Source of the DNA: Marsupella aquatica
Taxonomy: Eukaryota; Marchantiophyta
Assembly: GCA_973895155.1 (NCBI GenBank)
Contig: OZ316891.1
Span: 29,264,001 to 29,328,000 of the forward strand
Length of the DNA: 64,000 nt
Reading direction: 5' to 3'
Shown here: one piece after another, positions 11,431-24,530 of the stretch
Position numbering within the stretch: position 1 is the first letter of the stretch
Layout: every line of letters begins with the position of its first letter
The notes under the pieces: generated by a model
The model's input: only the letters and a program-made list of their open reading frames with translations
Database searches by the model: none
Told to the model about the DNA's origin: nothing
Translations under genes and position numbers: made by a program

Positions 11431-11624
11431 GAACTCTACTATCATCACTCTCTGGCTATTAGACCTTTTTGTACACCTTTGTCACCACTCTTGGGCCCGT
11501 CTTGGGCTTCTTTGTTAGGGTGTCTCAGAACTCTACTATCATCACTCTCTGGCTATTAGACCTTTTTGTACACCTTTGTCACCACTCTTGGGCCAGTCTT
11601 GGGCTTCTTTGTTAGGGTGTCTCA
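11431..11624 (+). repeat. 97-bp tandem duplication, nearly perfect
   Basis: The unit beginning gaactctactatcatcactc is repeated at 11431-11527 and 11528-11624. I found one difference (gcccgtc versus gccagtc). The near identity implies a recent event. No gene is involved. The following 11625-12014 shows nothing further. Confidence 0.9.
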
Positions 11625-12014
11625 AACTTTTATAAGAAGATGTGAGCTTTTTTAGTCTAGCCAAGATTTCAAAGTGTGGGACACAGACCCAAATTTTGTT
11701 GTACACATCATTGGTGACTGCACTTTTTCGCCAGGGCTTTTGTGCTAACCGCACAACTCGGATCTTTGGCTACTTCTACATATTTTATGACACCTCTCAA
11801 AGTTATCCTCTCATGCTTACTCATGCCCAAACATGCAGGACCTGGCCCTAGTTTTGGCCGTGTGTTCTGCAGGTCAGCAGCCTGGACTGCTTTCTAGAGC
11901 GGGCTCCAGATAGGCAAACTTTGAGACGCCTTATTGGGTCTCGGGCTCCAATCTCCTTTTGGTTTGAAGCTTTCAATCAGCTTTTAAGTTTTCATGCACA
12001 AAGATGCGTGAATC

Positions 12015-12159
12015 TACAATAGGGCCACTATTTTATTTATATTTACAAATATGCCATAGTTTTTTTAATGTAATTGCATTAGTTAGGTGAACTTGTGATT
12101 CATATAATAGACAATGATATCTTAATTTGTAAATACAAAAAAATAATGGGACTATTGTA
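12015..12159. mobile_element. MITE-like element with ~36-bp inverted ends
   Basis: The left end (tacaatagggccactatttt...) and the reverse complement of the right end agree over ~36 bases at roughly 80 percent. The interior is AT-rich and non-coding. No clear target duplication was found, so the class is open. A simple hairpin of other origin is possible. Confidence 0.45.
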
Positions 12160-15100
12160 AATTAGAACATGACAAAGCATTTAGAGACAAAGTATGTTGG
12201 AGTTATAGTTATATATATATCCCTAATTACAAGCTAGATTTAACGACTAGGTTTCTAAAGTGAAGTCTCTAGACATAATTCCATGGCTTCACTGCTCTAA
12301 AAAAAAATATAACATGTTTATTGTACTCCCCTCTATTTACCTTCAAATAAAATGGGACTAGTACATATATTTTGAACAATCGGGGATACTAATATATATA
12401 ACATCATTCATGGTATATTCGGCAATTATATTTGTCATTCAACCTGTAGTGAAGTTTGCTCCACTACCTCGCACGAAGTATTTTTGGTGCGAAAATAAAT
12501 TATCTCTAACTATCGAATCCCAGCGAGGATCGACTGGGCACGACGGCCGGGTGCAATAATGTATTCTGCTTCTCAATCGATCGAAGGATTGAAGGAGACG
12601 AGGAATGATCTCCACGATGTTAATTCTTTCCGAAGCTCGACATACCATTTTAAAATTAGACCAAATCATCTGAGAATACAGAGGCAGTAGCATCTGCCGG
12701 GACACGTCGAAAACGTGATGGAAATTACCTATGTAGGATTTTCATTCTCACGAGGTATACCGGAATTGTATGTACCTCCCTGCCTTGCGGTTGTGTCTGA
12801 TTTCCTGGCCAGATGCCACTCGGGAAGAAGAAATGGGATGACTTCAATTTGATGTTTCAAGGCAAAATGAAATGGGATGACTTCCTCTACGCTAGTATCT
12901 AGCAAAGTCGCTTCGCTAATATGACGAAGTTGATTCAAGCCAGAACGTACTCGAACGTAGCCACGGTCTTCCATGGACTTGGGCTCCACACCAACCTCAA
13001 ATTCTCCAAGAGTGAATTATTGTCCCTCAGTGCCAGCGGCGACTGTTCCATGCGAGGATCGAATCACCATCGATGCTGGATTGTCACTCCTGTAGAAGTT
13101 CAGTTTAATTTGCGTTAGGGACAAAGTCTACTGTAAGTCTCCAAACGCATGCAGTGTGTCGCTTTGCATGGACGGTTTCGATGATGGGCTTTCTTCGTTG
13201 GGCTCTTACGTAGCTGGTTCTGGCTATGGTCTGCTGCTAGGTTAAAAAGGTGCTTCTGTATGTGAGATGCCATTGGAAGTTCCGCACTCACAAGCGAAAC
13301 AGCTTTCAATGTACGTAACGAGTTTTTCGGAGACAATCATGTGTACGCCATATTAAGCGAGACGAGGTACTATACATTGCCATAAGCAAACAGGGGCTAG
13401 GACGAACCCAATCAACCATACTTAGCCTAGACAGGGAGAAATGTGGACCCACCTTGAAGGAACTTGGAAACCATAGCCACAAGGGCAGGTGGGGAATTAA
13501 CTAAGCGGGTTCTCCGAACCTTCTGAAGATCAAGATGCTGGAATGTGCTCAGGCCAGCAGCCAGACAAACAAGTAAAATGATTCCGGGAGAGCGACTGAG
13601 CGTCTGAAGCGTTTCTGTCTGTGGCTCAGTAGGGCATTTGGGCTTTCTTGCCCTTTGGCTTGTTGGCCCTTAGGTTTCTTGGTTTTGTCTTTGTTTTCCT
13701 CCTTTATTGTGTTTTTGGCCTTTGGTATCCTGGCTCCCGTTTTGGCATTTTTATACGTACCTTAGCAGTTGCATTTAATATACAATATACTGTACATACA
13801 TAAGAGCAAACGAAAACTAAAATTACAGTACAGACATAATACCACAGTTGCCAGTGAGACAAGGAAGCTTTGAAACAACGATAGGGTTAGTAGAGATGGG
13901 CAGCTTGACCATTAATTAATTTTTTCCTTGAATTTTAACCATTTATTTTGTAGATGCATGCTATAACAATGGATCCCTTATATAAGATAGAATGTATCTA
14001 CAACTATAATAAGGTTTTCTTAGTCCTTCGTTCGAATACAAAAAAGTTCTTGGGTGGGAAAGATCCACAGCCGTTGGATTTGTTTGACTGTTATCCCTGA
14101 TCATTGATGGAAGAAATGAGCATCCCTGACGCATATGTGCTTCTCCATACTGCCCCATAAATGCCCCAGCCCGGCTCCCTATGGGCCGGTCCTCCTTGTG
14201 CCATGCAACGCACGGGCATAGGGCTCGGTCAAGCATAATTCTCCATTGTAGCTTGCGGCATGCTTCCATTTGCGTTGCATATATGCATGAGTTGAGACTT
14301 AGACAGTCTCTTTCCAGGTCACCAACCGTTTGACTCTCTTTTCTCAGAGAAGGGTTAATTTCAACAAAAAAAAAGATACACTTGCTTGATTGAGGTCCCT
14401 CTTGGCAATTTAAAGCATATGATGACGAAGGCTATTTCAAACTTTGGGGACCCCATAAACTCGAGTTGGGCCTCGTTTGCTTGTAGTCCATGATACTTTG
14501 TTTTTGCCCTTTTTATTAAATTGTTTGGGGTTAAAGCGTAGAAAGTTTGGTTCTGAAGTTTTTTCATGAGACAGATAAATTAAAGACAAACGTCCAGGAT
14601 TGTAAAAGGACACTAACTTCGCTTGGATTTCTCTCTTCAATGTAAAGTTGCCAAGTGGAAACTGGGATATATACAAATGTTTGATGAGATACCCAGATGG
14701 ACATGCAAATCTCTAATTGAAACATTTAATTATTCACATAGCATGTTTTACAAGTCTGTTCCAAGATGACATGTAGCATGGATTTGACCAAATATTGCAT
14801 TGAAGGCATACAAGGTTATCAGTGGCTTCTGCCAGTATTTTCTCTGTTCAGCAGCCTCAGTTCTTTTTCAGGAAGAGTTTGGTTGTCTGAGGGTATTCAG
14901 GGTTTAGGGGTTACCATGGATATAACCTCAGTCTTACCGGGAGTCTTACATTTCCATTTCATCAGATAAAGTTATGAAGGATCATGACACTATAAAGTTA
15001 TGTGCTCAATAGTCTGTTTTTTAGCCTGGAGGGGCCCCAATCATGGAGTAAATGTCTCGAGTTTATTTTATGAACTCTTTACAATTGGGTCCGGCAATGG

Positions 15101-15383
15101 CGTTGTCGCACCTACCTTCGTTTGCGAGCTAGTAAGGTAGAGTGACAGCAAGTGCACAGAAGCAAATACTATGTTGCATGTTGAAACCTTCACAGAACGC
15201 GCTTCTATATAGTGTATCTGATCGATTTGTCCACCGTGTTACCTTAAATATTGGGTCCTCAAGTCTTGAATACTGCCCCTATGCCTGACGGCAAAACGAC
15301 CAGTATTACTTACGGGTCCTGACTCATTCGCGCCCCCTCGTCTTGGAAATGTTTACGATCTGGCTGTCTCTATACCTTTTCTG
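12160..15383. other. Intergenic region with scattered repeat fragments
   Basis: At 13640-13790 lies a T/G-rich dispersed sequence (ttggttttgtctttgttttcc, ctggctcccgttttggc) related to 25540-25740 and, reversed, to 29170-29285. At 14199-14231 atgcaacgcacgggcatagggctc resembles the Helitron-like terminus found elsewhere, without a CTAG. ORFs at 12729-12989 and 13115-13336 (minus) are unremarkable. No gene is supported. Confidence 0.35.
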
Positions 15384-15690
15384 CCAGCAAGTTTTTTAGT
15401 GGCGAAAATTCGCCACATTACACCTCCCCCACTTTTGGTCAAATTCTGCTTAGTACTTTTTGGTCTCACTAGCCAGTGTCCCACCGAACAGGCCGCATTA
15501 GCCAGAATCTGACCCAGAATCTAACCCAGAATCTAACCGTCTTTAAACGTCTAGGAATAGCCAAAAATCTAACGGTCATCCTTGAACCTCTAGGCAGATC
15601 TGACTGTCAGGAAAGTAATTAGAGAAGGAATGTATTGAGATCTTCTCCTTCACTCACCGGACATTTGCGACTCTGGCAAAAAAAAAACCC
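15384..15690 (+). repeat. Dispersed repeat family copy 2
   Basis: It shares tagccagtgtcccacc, cattagccagaatct, gatctgac and gatcttctccttcactc with 10589-10985 and 52340-52610. It begins with a perfect 8-bp stem gtggcgaa-aa-ttcgccac at 15399-15416. In this copy the short phrase cagaatctaaccc is repeated three times. The next 1.1 kb (15691-16797) shows no gene I can support. Confidence 0.6.
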
Positions 15691-16797
15691 TTAAAAAATG
15701 CTCTCTACCATTTGGATGACAGTCAGGATCTGTTCACCATTTCGTGAAAGTTTGCTGTTTTGAACTCGGAATACTAGAAGCTAGGATATGATCGTTTCAT
15801 TCTTAAGCACTGTACCGTTGGGCATTAGTGTGGTCCATAACAGAACATCCAAAGCCTAGTGAAATCTGGCGAAGTCTAGGGACACTGTTTATTGCGATTA
15901 GCTCCAGTGCAACACTGTTTCTGTAGCACTAAAAAATTTGGTCTAGGGTGGGACTACTATTTGATGAACATGCAAGAGTCTATTTTGTAGGCACCCGACA
16001 CAACAATCATGTCATGCAGTACTTTCTGTGTGTGTGCAAAGTTCTGGCTAGCTGACATAACTCGTCGACATGCCTACAAAGTAGATTACACAGAGTTTGG
16101 AACAGTTCACGGCTGTTTCTTACGTAGACTCAATGATTAGCATTATTTATGCCAATCAACAGACTAACTACATTGCACATGAATTTGCCCAAGTACAGTA
16201 CGAGGGGTGAAATAGTGTTCAAACTCTAAACTAAGCAACTTCCATCTGAAGCATGAAAGTTGAGAGCCTGATGTGAACTTAGTCGCAACACCTCATAAAT
16301 CACACGTACGTTTCTAAGGAGAACTATGATCGAAGCAACAATATGAAGTGGGGTCCTAATCAGACTCGAGGTGGCTCTTCACTAATTAAAGAACGACCCA
16401 TGGAGGATGTAGTGGATCATAAGCAGAGGCTGAGGTCTGCCAAAAGATCGTCCACATCGGTGGCGTTGATATCAGAGCTCCCGCATGAGACTGCGAAGTC
16501 ACGGTTGCTCTACATTTCCGTTGCAGCTGGGATGACTGCATATGCGGGGAAGGCCCTCAGTTGATCGACATGACTCTTCCGGGGACTATTCCAGGATCTT
16601 CGATGTAGAGACCCAGCTTATATTCTTCAAAACAAATATTGCCGGTGAAATTAGTAGTCGACATCCTTCTCGAGTCTTCGCTTGTTGGACAAGTCTTCAG
16701 AAACCGATCAATCTGAGAACCAAGCATCAAGCTGATTATCGAACGAACACTAAGTTCAATTTCGCCTCCTAGCTCTGAACCCAGAAGATGAGCGAGT

Positions 16798-18311
16798 TTA
16801 GTTTTTCAAAAACTTTTTGAAGAGCTGATAGGCGTTGCTGTAGTCGATTTTCCTCCTTGCAGCCCTGCTAAAGCGGTAGGTCGAGATTTCCGCCGTGTTG
16901 GTTTGGATTCCAAGAACGGGAGCATAAGGATAATCAGAGCCATAGGTAAGTTTTGAGATGTTGAAGAAAATTGTAGTGCTAGGAAGAGAAAACGCAGTCG
17001 CAGAGATGGCTAAATCAGCATTGAATGACCTCAGCTGGCTGAGGTACGATGCCTGGGCAGCGAAGTTGCCAGACAGCAAACCCAAACCACCTGATGCCCG
17101 CATGCCTGCGAATGGAAGAAATCCTCCCGAGTGGGCAAGGATCCAAGTGATGTTTGGGTAGTCGGTTGTCACGTTTCTGTATACCATATCGACTGCTGCA
17201 CGGGTGGTGTCGAGCAAAAAGTCAACCACAAAGGACGGGATGTCGGTAGAATTTGGTAGGACTGGAATGACAAATTACACGGGTTAGATTATCAGATCAT
17301 CTACTCAAATTCTCGAATGGCAACAAATCAAATCTATAAATTTTAGATGCGATCCATCGACGTATGATCATGGGACACTTCCCCAGTAGCTTCCGTGTCT
17401 GAACCAAAAGTTCAGCCTTCGCAGGTGTGTTCTGTTCGTTCGAGTATGCATCAACAACGAGACGTTGTTGCGTTATGTGGCCAGACGTAACTCGACCTGT
17501 GCTTCATCTAGCCACTGTGGATCTATAGCAACTGTAATACAGGTTCACGCGTAGTTCTCGGAGACAGACCTAGGTAAACAATGACAAAAACATCCACGAG
17601 AAGCTCTCGCCTCAACCAGCACACGGAACGAAGAGAGATCTGCTTACAGATAGGCTGCTCAGCGCAGGGAGAGTTGCTGGGGTGGACGAAGACGACAGCG
17701 TTCCTGTCGTCTAGGACTTTGTAGAGAGGAGCCCAGCGAGGAGTTCCCAGAAGCTCTCCGTAAACGCTCGCTTCAATTATGACTCCAGCGGCGCCGAGGG
17801 TGTCCAGGGCATAGATTGCCTCAGCAACTGCTCCTTCCAGGTCGGGGAGAGTGAGGGTGGCCCAGAACAAAAATTTCTTTGGGTACTCCAGGGTGAGGTT
17901 GTGTCCATACTCGTTCACTTGGCGGGCCAAGGTCCGCCCTTCGTCAATAGGGGCAGTCGGGGACAGTTTTGCACCAGGAGTGGAAACCGCGACCACGGAT
18001 GTCTCAATGCCGAACTGTGCCATCACAGCAAGGTGAGCAGATGCATTCCAATTCGGGATGGGCCTTCCTCCGGATGTTATGTTGCGAGAATCCAGCAGGG
18101 CCTTGTAGAACGGGGGCACATAGTGACAGTGGGTGTCGATTTTTGGGGCCATAGGCGTTGGAGTAGTCGGTGCTAAACCCGGTGCGAATGAGGGCACGGG
18201 AGCTGCGGGCATTGGAATTGGTGGTCCTGCATTCTGAGAGGCTACCAACATGACGAGCTGAAGCAGAGCCAGAACCCGAATAGTAGACCTTTTCATGTTG
18301 TTGATCCTCAT
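16798..18311 (-). CDS. Secreted ACMSD-type amidohydrolase (Amidohydro_2), copy A
   Basis: Two exons: 18311-17648 and 17261-16798, joined in phase 1 over a 386-bp GT-AG intron (GTAAGC donor, TTCCAG acceptor). The result is 375 codons with no stop. A hydrophobic signal peptide (residues ~10-25, LALLQLVMLVASQ) and a Pro-rich linker precede the barrel. Metal and catalytic residues of the ACMSD/resorcylate decarboxylase group are all visible: H61 and H63 (DTHCHYVPPFY), H210 (FVHPS), H265 (LAHSGG) and D331 (YGSDYPY). NxS/T sites suggest glycosylation. Family members decarboxylate small aromatic acids or hydrolyse related compounds; the substrate here is unknown. A second ATG at 18296 would shorten the signal region by five residues. 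The paralogue at 39914-41549 has the same intron position and phase and an exon 2 of identical length. The exons are GC-richer than the surroundings. Confidence 0.88.
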
Positions 18312-18985
18312 TGTCTGCCAAATGAACGTACCCAGAAGTTAGGATGCACCTCACTTCTACACCGACAGAAGAAAGAATGGTCAAACCCTGTAGACTGTTG
18401 TGAAACCCTCCTGTCAATCCGTACTAGAATGTCAGGCCTGCTGTCCGAATTTGATATGAAGTACAGGTCGTTCGCTTTGAGATCTGTATCATCGACGTTC
18501 CAACGATCATTTGATGCAGAATCCTGATACCCACCCAATGATGTATATTGCTCCTTGCACGATTTCGCTCTGGTCAAGGGATCGCTGATTAGAGAACAAG
18601 CTAGCAAGCAAGTCAGTGATACGCTTACGTAGCGAGTTGGGACTTATATATGATTGTATCATGGAACTCAGGTCGCGTCGACACAATTGAGAAGCATCCT
18701 CAGTCAGCTTTGCAGGTGGCGGCAAATTCGGATCGCCCGGGGACCTAGTCAAGAAGCTCAGATTGAAGGTGTGGACTAAGCGTGGCGGGTTGGGGATTTA
18801 CTCGATGGGATTAACCTTGATGCAAAACCAAACAACCAGTCACGTTGGAATCGCGCTCCACTTGACTGGGTCTCCATGTGGCTCTTGTGATCATCGAGGA
18901 CTCGAGGTTTTATAATGAAAAAGTACCCATTCGGTGGGCACCACCTTCAATATTGCTCAAGTGCCCACAAGCAACGAGGGGCTAA
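18312..18985. other. Upstream region of amidohydrolase A
   Basis: This stretch should hold the promoter and 5' untranslated region of the minus-strand gene. Several short minus-strand ORFs occur (18308-18607, 18507-18752), none protein-like. I see no clear TATA box that I could assign with confidence. Confidence 0.3.
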
Positions 18986-18989
18986 AGAA

Positions 18990-19310
18990 GGACCCCCGCC
19001 CCCTCTCTAGTTTGTCTTACTTGATTTTTTCCTTGTTTTCTTTGTTTTTTACCCCTTTATTATAGGGTCTCTGGCTAATAAGTATCCTCTGGATTTTCCC
19101 TTGTTTCACTCCCCTTTATTAGGTCCCTGGCTAATAATCATCCTCTGGATTTTCCCTTGTTTTCCCCCTTTATTTGGTCTCTGACTAATAGTTATCCTCT
19201 GGATTTTCCCTCCTTTATTGGGTCTCCGGCTAATAATTATCCTCTCGATTTTAATTTGTTTCCCCCCTTTATTGGGTCTCTCGCTAATAATTACCCTCTC
19301 CACAACTTTG
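18990..19310 (+). repeat. Minisatellite, 45-56-bp unit, five copies
   Basis: The phrase ggtctctggctaata recurs, with ctggctaata-like anchors at 19071, 19127, 19181, 19226 and 19280. Units are joined by tatcctctggattttccc. The T-rich start resembles the dispersed sequence at 13640 and 25540. The 19311-20511 stretch after it shows no supported feature. Confidence 0.8.
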
Positions 19311-20511
19311 GAGCTTTCCGTTCTTTTGCTATGTGATATATAAAAACAACGCAATCAATTGCCTAGCCTAGCCAAATGGCAAATGGTATAGCGAGAGATA
19401 TGAAGATACACAACTTTATTAGAAGCCTGGCCGAATACTGCGCCAATTGAGGAGCTTTTTGTTCTTTTGCAGAGCTTTTCGTCCTCATGCAGTGTGATAT
19501 ATAAAAACAACATAATCAAGTGACTAGCTTACCGTAGCCAAATAGTATAGCGTGCGAAGTAATGGAAACGGTACTCTAGCTGAAATAATATAAAAGTGTC
19601 TTCCACTGCATTCTGGGACAAGCGCCAAACGGTGATCTGGTATATCCTGCCTCAGAAGTACTGTACAAAACACCCAAACCTGTGCGACACTTGGCACAGG
19701 GATAGCTCAAATAAGATACAGAGACAGTGCCCTTAAATTAGAGAAAGTCCAAAGAAACTACTGTTATGGTCACTCTAAACAAACTAAAGTCAAAGGGCAG
19801 AAATGTTAAATATGAGCATATAAGCAAACATTCAACTACTGAGTTTTTCGTGCTTATATATGGTAGGCCAATATATGTGCATTGCACTTGGTGTGGTTGT
19901 GTCGTTAATTATTCCAGAAATTTTGTTGGGAACTGTGACATTTTTGGTCAGGTTATGGATATAAAAATGCTTCATGAGAGAAAAAGAGCACAGATCATAT
20001 ATTTATGTACATTCTATATAGCCCATGCTAACTTCAATCTCTTCCATAAGCCCATTAAATACTACCCTGGCTGCATATGTGGTCTTTCTGCAAGTTGTGT
20101 GTAATGTTCTTGGGCCCTCATGAAAGTTTGTTTTTGTGTGCCGTGGCGCTTAGTTGACATGTGCCTTGACCCTCTGGGTCTCTAAGTTTCTTTGCCCCAC
20201 TGGTTTTTTAATTTTTTTGTGGCCACAAATAAAGGGTGGAGTTGACACTTTTTTTTTTAAGGGGGTTGCCCCATTGGTTTTTGCCGTGCCTTGGTGAGTT
20301 TTCTGTAATTCATTGAGAACACTGTCCCTTTTTCCCAAAACAAAAGAAATACAACTACCTCTGGCTGCTAGAAAACCTCAAGATTTCCTTGCCTAACAAG
20401 GAACAGAAGCACCGAAGTCCCTTTGAAAAGAAAAACCAAAAACGAAAGCACCAAAGCCAGAAACAGGCCAGCATATAAAATACACAACTTACTGTCTCTA
20501 GTCTAGAGAAT

Positions 20512-20661
20512 GATTTGCTTGATTAGACCCCAAAATGAATTGTGTTACTTGATAAGACCCCTAAGTTTTAGGTGCATTGATTTAAGGTCAATCAATGGTC
20601 TGGGTCACTATGGGGTGGTATCAAATAACACCTTTAATTTTGGTGTCTAATCAAGCAAATC
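20512..20661. mobile_element. MITE with ~48-bp terminal inverted repeats
   Basis: The left end gatttgcttgattagaccc and the reverse complement of the right end match over about 48 bases at roughly 80 percent. The element is 150 bp and non-coding. Flanks share a degraded agtcta phrase (left ctctagtcta, right ctcttagtcta), which might be an old target duplication. A Mutator- or hAT-type MITE is likely, but the class is undetermined. Confidence 0.65.
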
Positions 20662-21071
20662 CCTCTTAGTCTACAGGTTCAAGGAAATTAAACATGAAAG
20701 CCAGCACGCTAATTTTATATTCAATTAAAAGTCATTTATAAAGAGACAGTCTGTCGAAATTAAAGCTCAGGGAACACGCTGCCTTGGCTGTGTGAACGAG
20801 TCAAAATATTCTGTTATTACCTACTGACTGGAAGGGATTTCGTCAATTCACAAAGAAAAATCGAAAGGAAAAGCAACATTAGAACTTTCCGAGCAGCGAC
20901 ACCAGATTTTGTCTTCGATAACTGGACAGATTTGGGTTTGAAGAATTCTTGGGTGCCCACTTTAGGACACTTGAATAGAGGTCTAGGCCGGCTAGAGGTC
21001 CTCTATAAACAAGCCTTAGGGACCACCTGAGTTGAGGTATAGGGTAGTAGTCCACCCCAACTATAGGGAGT

Positions 21072-21260
21072 CAAATATTTAAAAAATTGGTACCTCATGG
21101 GCAGCATGCAAGGCACTCGAACCCAATAGGGCATCTCAAATATTAAAAAAAAAAGGTTGGTATATCATGGGTAGCGGGCAAGGCACTTTAACCCAATAGG
21201 GCATCTCAAATATTTTTAAAAATTGTACCTCATGGGCAGCAAGGCACTCACCACAACAAG
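21072..21260 (+). repeat. ~70-bp tandem repeat, three copies
   Basis: Anchors tacctcatggg, tatatcatggg and tacctcatggg lie at 21091, 21161 and 21226. Units carry aggcact..aacccaatagggcatctcaaatatt. On the minus strand the unit contains gggttcgag, slightly like a B box, but no A box is paired with it. The 21261-22740 stretch shows no gene. Confidence 0.8.
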
Positions 21261-22738
21261 GTACAACCGGACAATAATTTTCTTGGGTACTGAAATACGA
21301 GTGAGGTTGTGGCACATTACATAAATGCCACTGGGATTTTTCTGAAAAATTCAGGACCACTTGTGGTTCCGGGCGTGACTAGTCTAGTTGAGCCTCACAT
21401 TTGACATCCGACCAGCCATGACCATTGTCCCAACCTCCAATACTCCCCGGGCGCGGTAAAAGCTGGAAAATACACATATTTGAGACGCCCTAATGCAATT
21501 ACAATAGAAGAGAGCATGCCTCAGAGCAAGTGGACCAGTGCTCTTTCCCACAATGTTAAAAGAGATCTGAAAATCCGAGGTGCACTATGCCTCCCTACTA
21601 CAGTAACTTGTTTTTATTACAATGTACTCCACAATTCTAATTTTGTAACTACATGACTGATATGGCTGATCCTGAACCGCTCTTTTGTCCAGTAAATACA
21701 TAAGACACCACACTGTAAAATCAGATTCCGAGTGTTCGTTGGAGTGGTACTGTGTAGTCAGAAAACTTCAGAAAATACCGGAGCCGGCCAGTGCCTGAGT
21801 GGAAGGTCAATGAGAGGCTTCGCTCAATCATGGTTTCCTGACATCTATAATTGTAGCAAGGTGTCGTGTCAAGAAAACAAGGAAAAGTAATTTGAAGTCT
21901 GAAGAAGTCATGCACTACCTCGAGGATCATTCTTCATTGAGAAGTCTTCCTTTTTGCCTTGGAAAATCAATTTTATATTCACAAGATTGATGTGGGGGCT
22001 CGGGAGGAAGTGGTCAGGGACCAATCCTAATGGGCCCACAAAGTGTGCAAATCTTCGGCCTGATTCAATTGGTGACAATTCATCGTGACTGATAATTGGA
22101 CTGTTCGGTCATCTCTGAGATCAGGATTTCACCAACATTTAATCTGGACAGCGCATGTGTAACGTTTTCGTTTTCTAGCCAGCGTACGCTTTGCTTTGTT
22201 GCCTTTGTGAAAACGTCACTCTGAAAGCAAGTCACCAAAGTTAATATACCAAGGAACACAACAAGGTACAATGAAAGAGAAGATGCTAAGAACCAGCTTT
22301 AGTGAGTTATATACTACCCTTGGATCTCCCTAGGATGATGGTTAGATTATGGCAAAGGTGGTCCCATGACTAGGTGTGATGTGCCCAATGAGATACAAAC
22401 AATCTAGCTAAACCTTTTTTGGGGAAGACGAATCTGGCGAAAACTAGCATCTAAAAAATAAGTCTGGTGACCTCTTGTCTTCACTTTATTGACCTGCATG
22501 CTTACGCTGTAACCTGTTCGTAGATTTGCAAAATCAATCACGTATTTACAACACAAAAGAAAACACTCTATATGAAGAGAAACCTCCACCAAAAGTTATA
22601 AACCAGGAAAAAACAAAATACAATGAAAGGAAAGAAAAAGAGGTCCAAAGAGGACAAACACCAAACCACGAAAAAGAAAAGCAAATGCAATCCCCAAAAA
22701 GGAAGAAGATAAAGGGAAAAGCGTGAACAATAGAAGAG

Positions 22739-22740
<2 letters not shown>

Positions 22741-22780
<40 letters not shown>
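22741..22780 (+). repeat. (TC)20 microsatellite
   Basis: Forty bases of uninterrupted TC dinucleotide. It generates spurious ORFs of Ser-Leu or Arg-Glu repeats on the two strands. Confidence 0.98.
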
Positions 22781-22784
<4 letters not shown>

Positions 22785-22789
22785 AAAAA

Positions 22790-23170
22790 CAAAAAGGTTA
22801 CACACATACACGTTGAAACCGGGCAAACCAAAGAGTCAAACCAATGGAGTCCCCCATTATAGCAAAGTAACTAAAGCCCTATTGGGCAGTAAACCAAAAA
22901 GCACCCCCAAAGAAACGAGACCCAATAGACAGGGGAAAACAATGGAAAAACCTAAGTGGCCCAAATTATTAGACAAAACCCCCATGGGTCTCCCAATGCG
23001 CCAAAGCAACTAAAGAGAGCAGTAAGCTAAAAAGCCATACCTAAAGCAGGAGTCCTAATAAATTAAAGAGGGCAAACAAGAGAAAAACGTGGGAAGATCA
23101 AAGAGCCTGCAGAAAATCCATGAGTCTCCCACTAGTGCAAGGAATCAAAAAGCCCTGTAAAGTTCACATT
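22790..23170 (+). repeat. Degenerate ~138-bp tandem repeat, three copies
   Basis: Phrases of the form gagtctccca.t...gcaa.taactaaa recur near 22845, 22985 and 23121, each followed by gcagtaa-like text. The purine-rich strand contains many aaaac blocks. No coding signal is seen. The flanking 23171-24019 is also without a supported gene. Confidence 0.5.
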
Positions 23171-24019
23171 TGAGTAATCAACATAAGAGGGTCACAAAGA
23201 ATAATTTGTCTAGAGATCCTAAAGTCGATCAACACCCTTGGCCATATGGAGAGTGAATAGTGAATACATAAGCTCTATGTAATACACAATTAGACCCTCG
23301 CAATGGCAAGGAGGATAGAAGTTGCAAGAGAAGTTGGGGGATCACTCCACCTCTTTGCACAAATTAATCTATGGACCCCCATGTTCATCTAAGGAATATG
23401 TGTGATGAAGTGAAATCAATTTTTAGCAAAGCGGTAGCCGATGTTTTGTGTCTCCCGGTGATCTTGGTGTGTGCTTGTTCAAAAGAGAGCCCTCAAAAGA
23501 TAGAGGAGATCGATCTGGTTGAGACGATCTCTATGGTTCATCAAACGGAAGGTTGAATGTAGAGGAATTGAGTTTTTTACAGTTTTTGCTTACACATTGG
23601 GGAAATAGTGTTTCTACCAAATGTTCCTGATTGATTTTTTGTGAGTTATGTTGAGCATTATTGCCACAAGACAGATTGGTGGACAACACTAAGCTGTTGG
23701 CATTGTCGTTTTGGTGGGATGAACGCACAAAATGGACAAGCCATCACATCACATAAAGGTTTTGTAGTTTTTTTATTTAAGAAAGCTATGGTGTGAGGGG
23801 GAGACCAACGATTGTTTCTTCAACATAGAGGTTGCATTTGGCATCAATCTGTGTTTAGAGTGAGATTCAGTCGAAGACCGGAGAAACGAACAATTCAAGC
23901 CGGAAAACAAGCATTGCGGACAAGCGATGACGACGTGAATGATCAAAGCAATCAATTTGCAGTGGCTAAGTTTGTGATAGTGACAAGACTGTGACATCTC
24001 TTAATCAAGAAAGAGTTTT

Positions 24020-24530
24020 CAATGAGCCTCAGATTGACAAAAAAATTCAAGTCCCAAATGAGTTTTTGAATTTCTTTGCCTTTCCAACATATTGAGTGTA
24101 ATAATTAATCAGAAATTTTGATCACAAGTTCATGAATTCTCTTAGCTTTCCAACATCGAGTCCAATATTGATAAATTTCATGTCAGATTTTGTCACGGTA
24201 CTAAGGAGGTCATGAGGTTTTCAATCTCTCTAGCTTTCTAATGTGTGACATTGGGAGTATTCGTCAAGAATGAGAGATAATGAGTATTCAAATTTCTAGC
24301 TTTCCAATGAACCTAACATTGATGGATTTTGTCAAATACTAAGGAGATGATGAGTTTCTAATTTTACTCTAGCTTTCCAATGAGTGTGACATTGATAGAT
24401 TTTATCAAGGCAGTACTAAAGAGCTCATGAGTTTCTAAATCTTGATCTTGAGCTTTCCAACTAATCAAACATTGACAAATTTCATCAAGTACTAAGGAGA
24501 TTGATTATTTTTAGTTTAACAATGTGCAGC
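24020..24530 (+). repeat. Degenerate ~70-90-bp tandem repeat, about six copies
   Basis: Units contain ctagctttccaatgag, acattgatagatttt.tcaa and tactaaggagatgatgag. Clear anchors of agctttcc lie at about 24140, 24230, 24298, 24372 and 24450. The divergence is high, so the array is old. Confidence 0.7.

Noticed and set aside
21090-21200. Minus-strand gggttcgag as a tRNA B box
   Set aside because: No A box or acceptor stem; it is part of a 70-bp tandem unit.
22546-22831. Open frames with Arg-Glu or Ser-Leu repeats
   Set aside because: They come from the (TC)20 microsatellite and have no other coding evidence.
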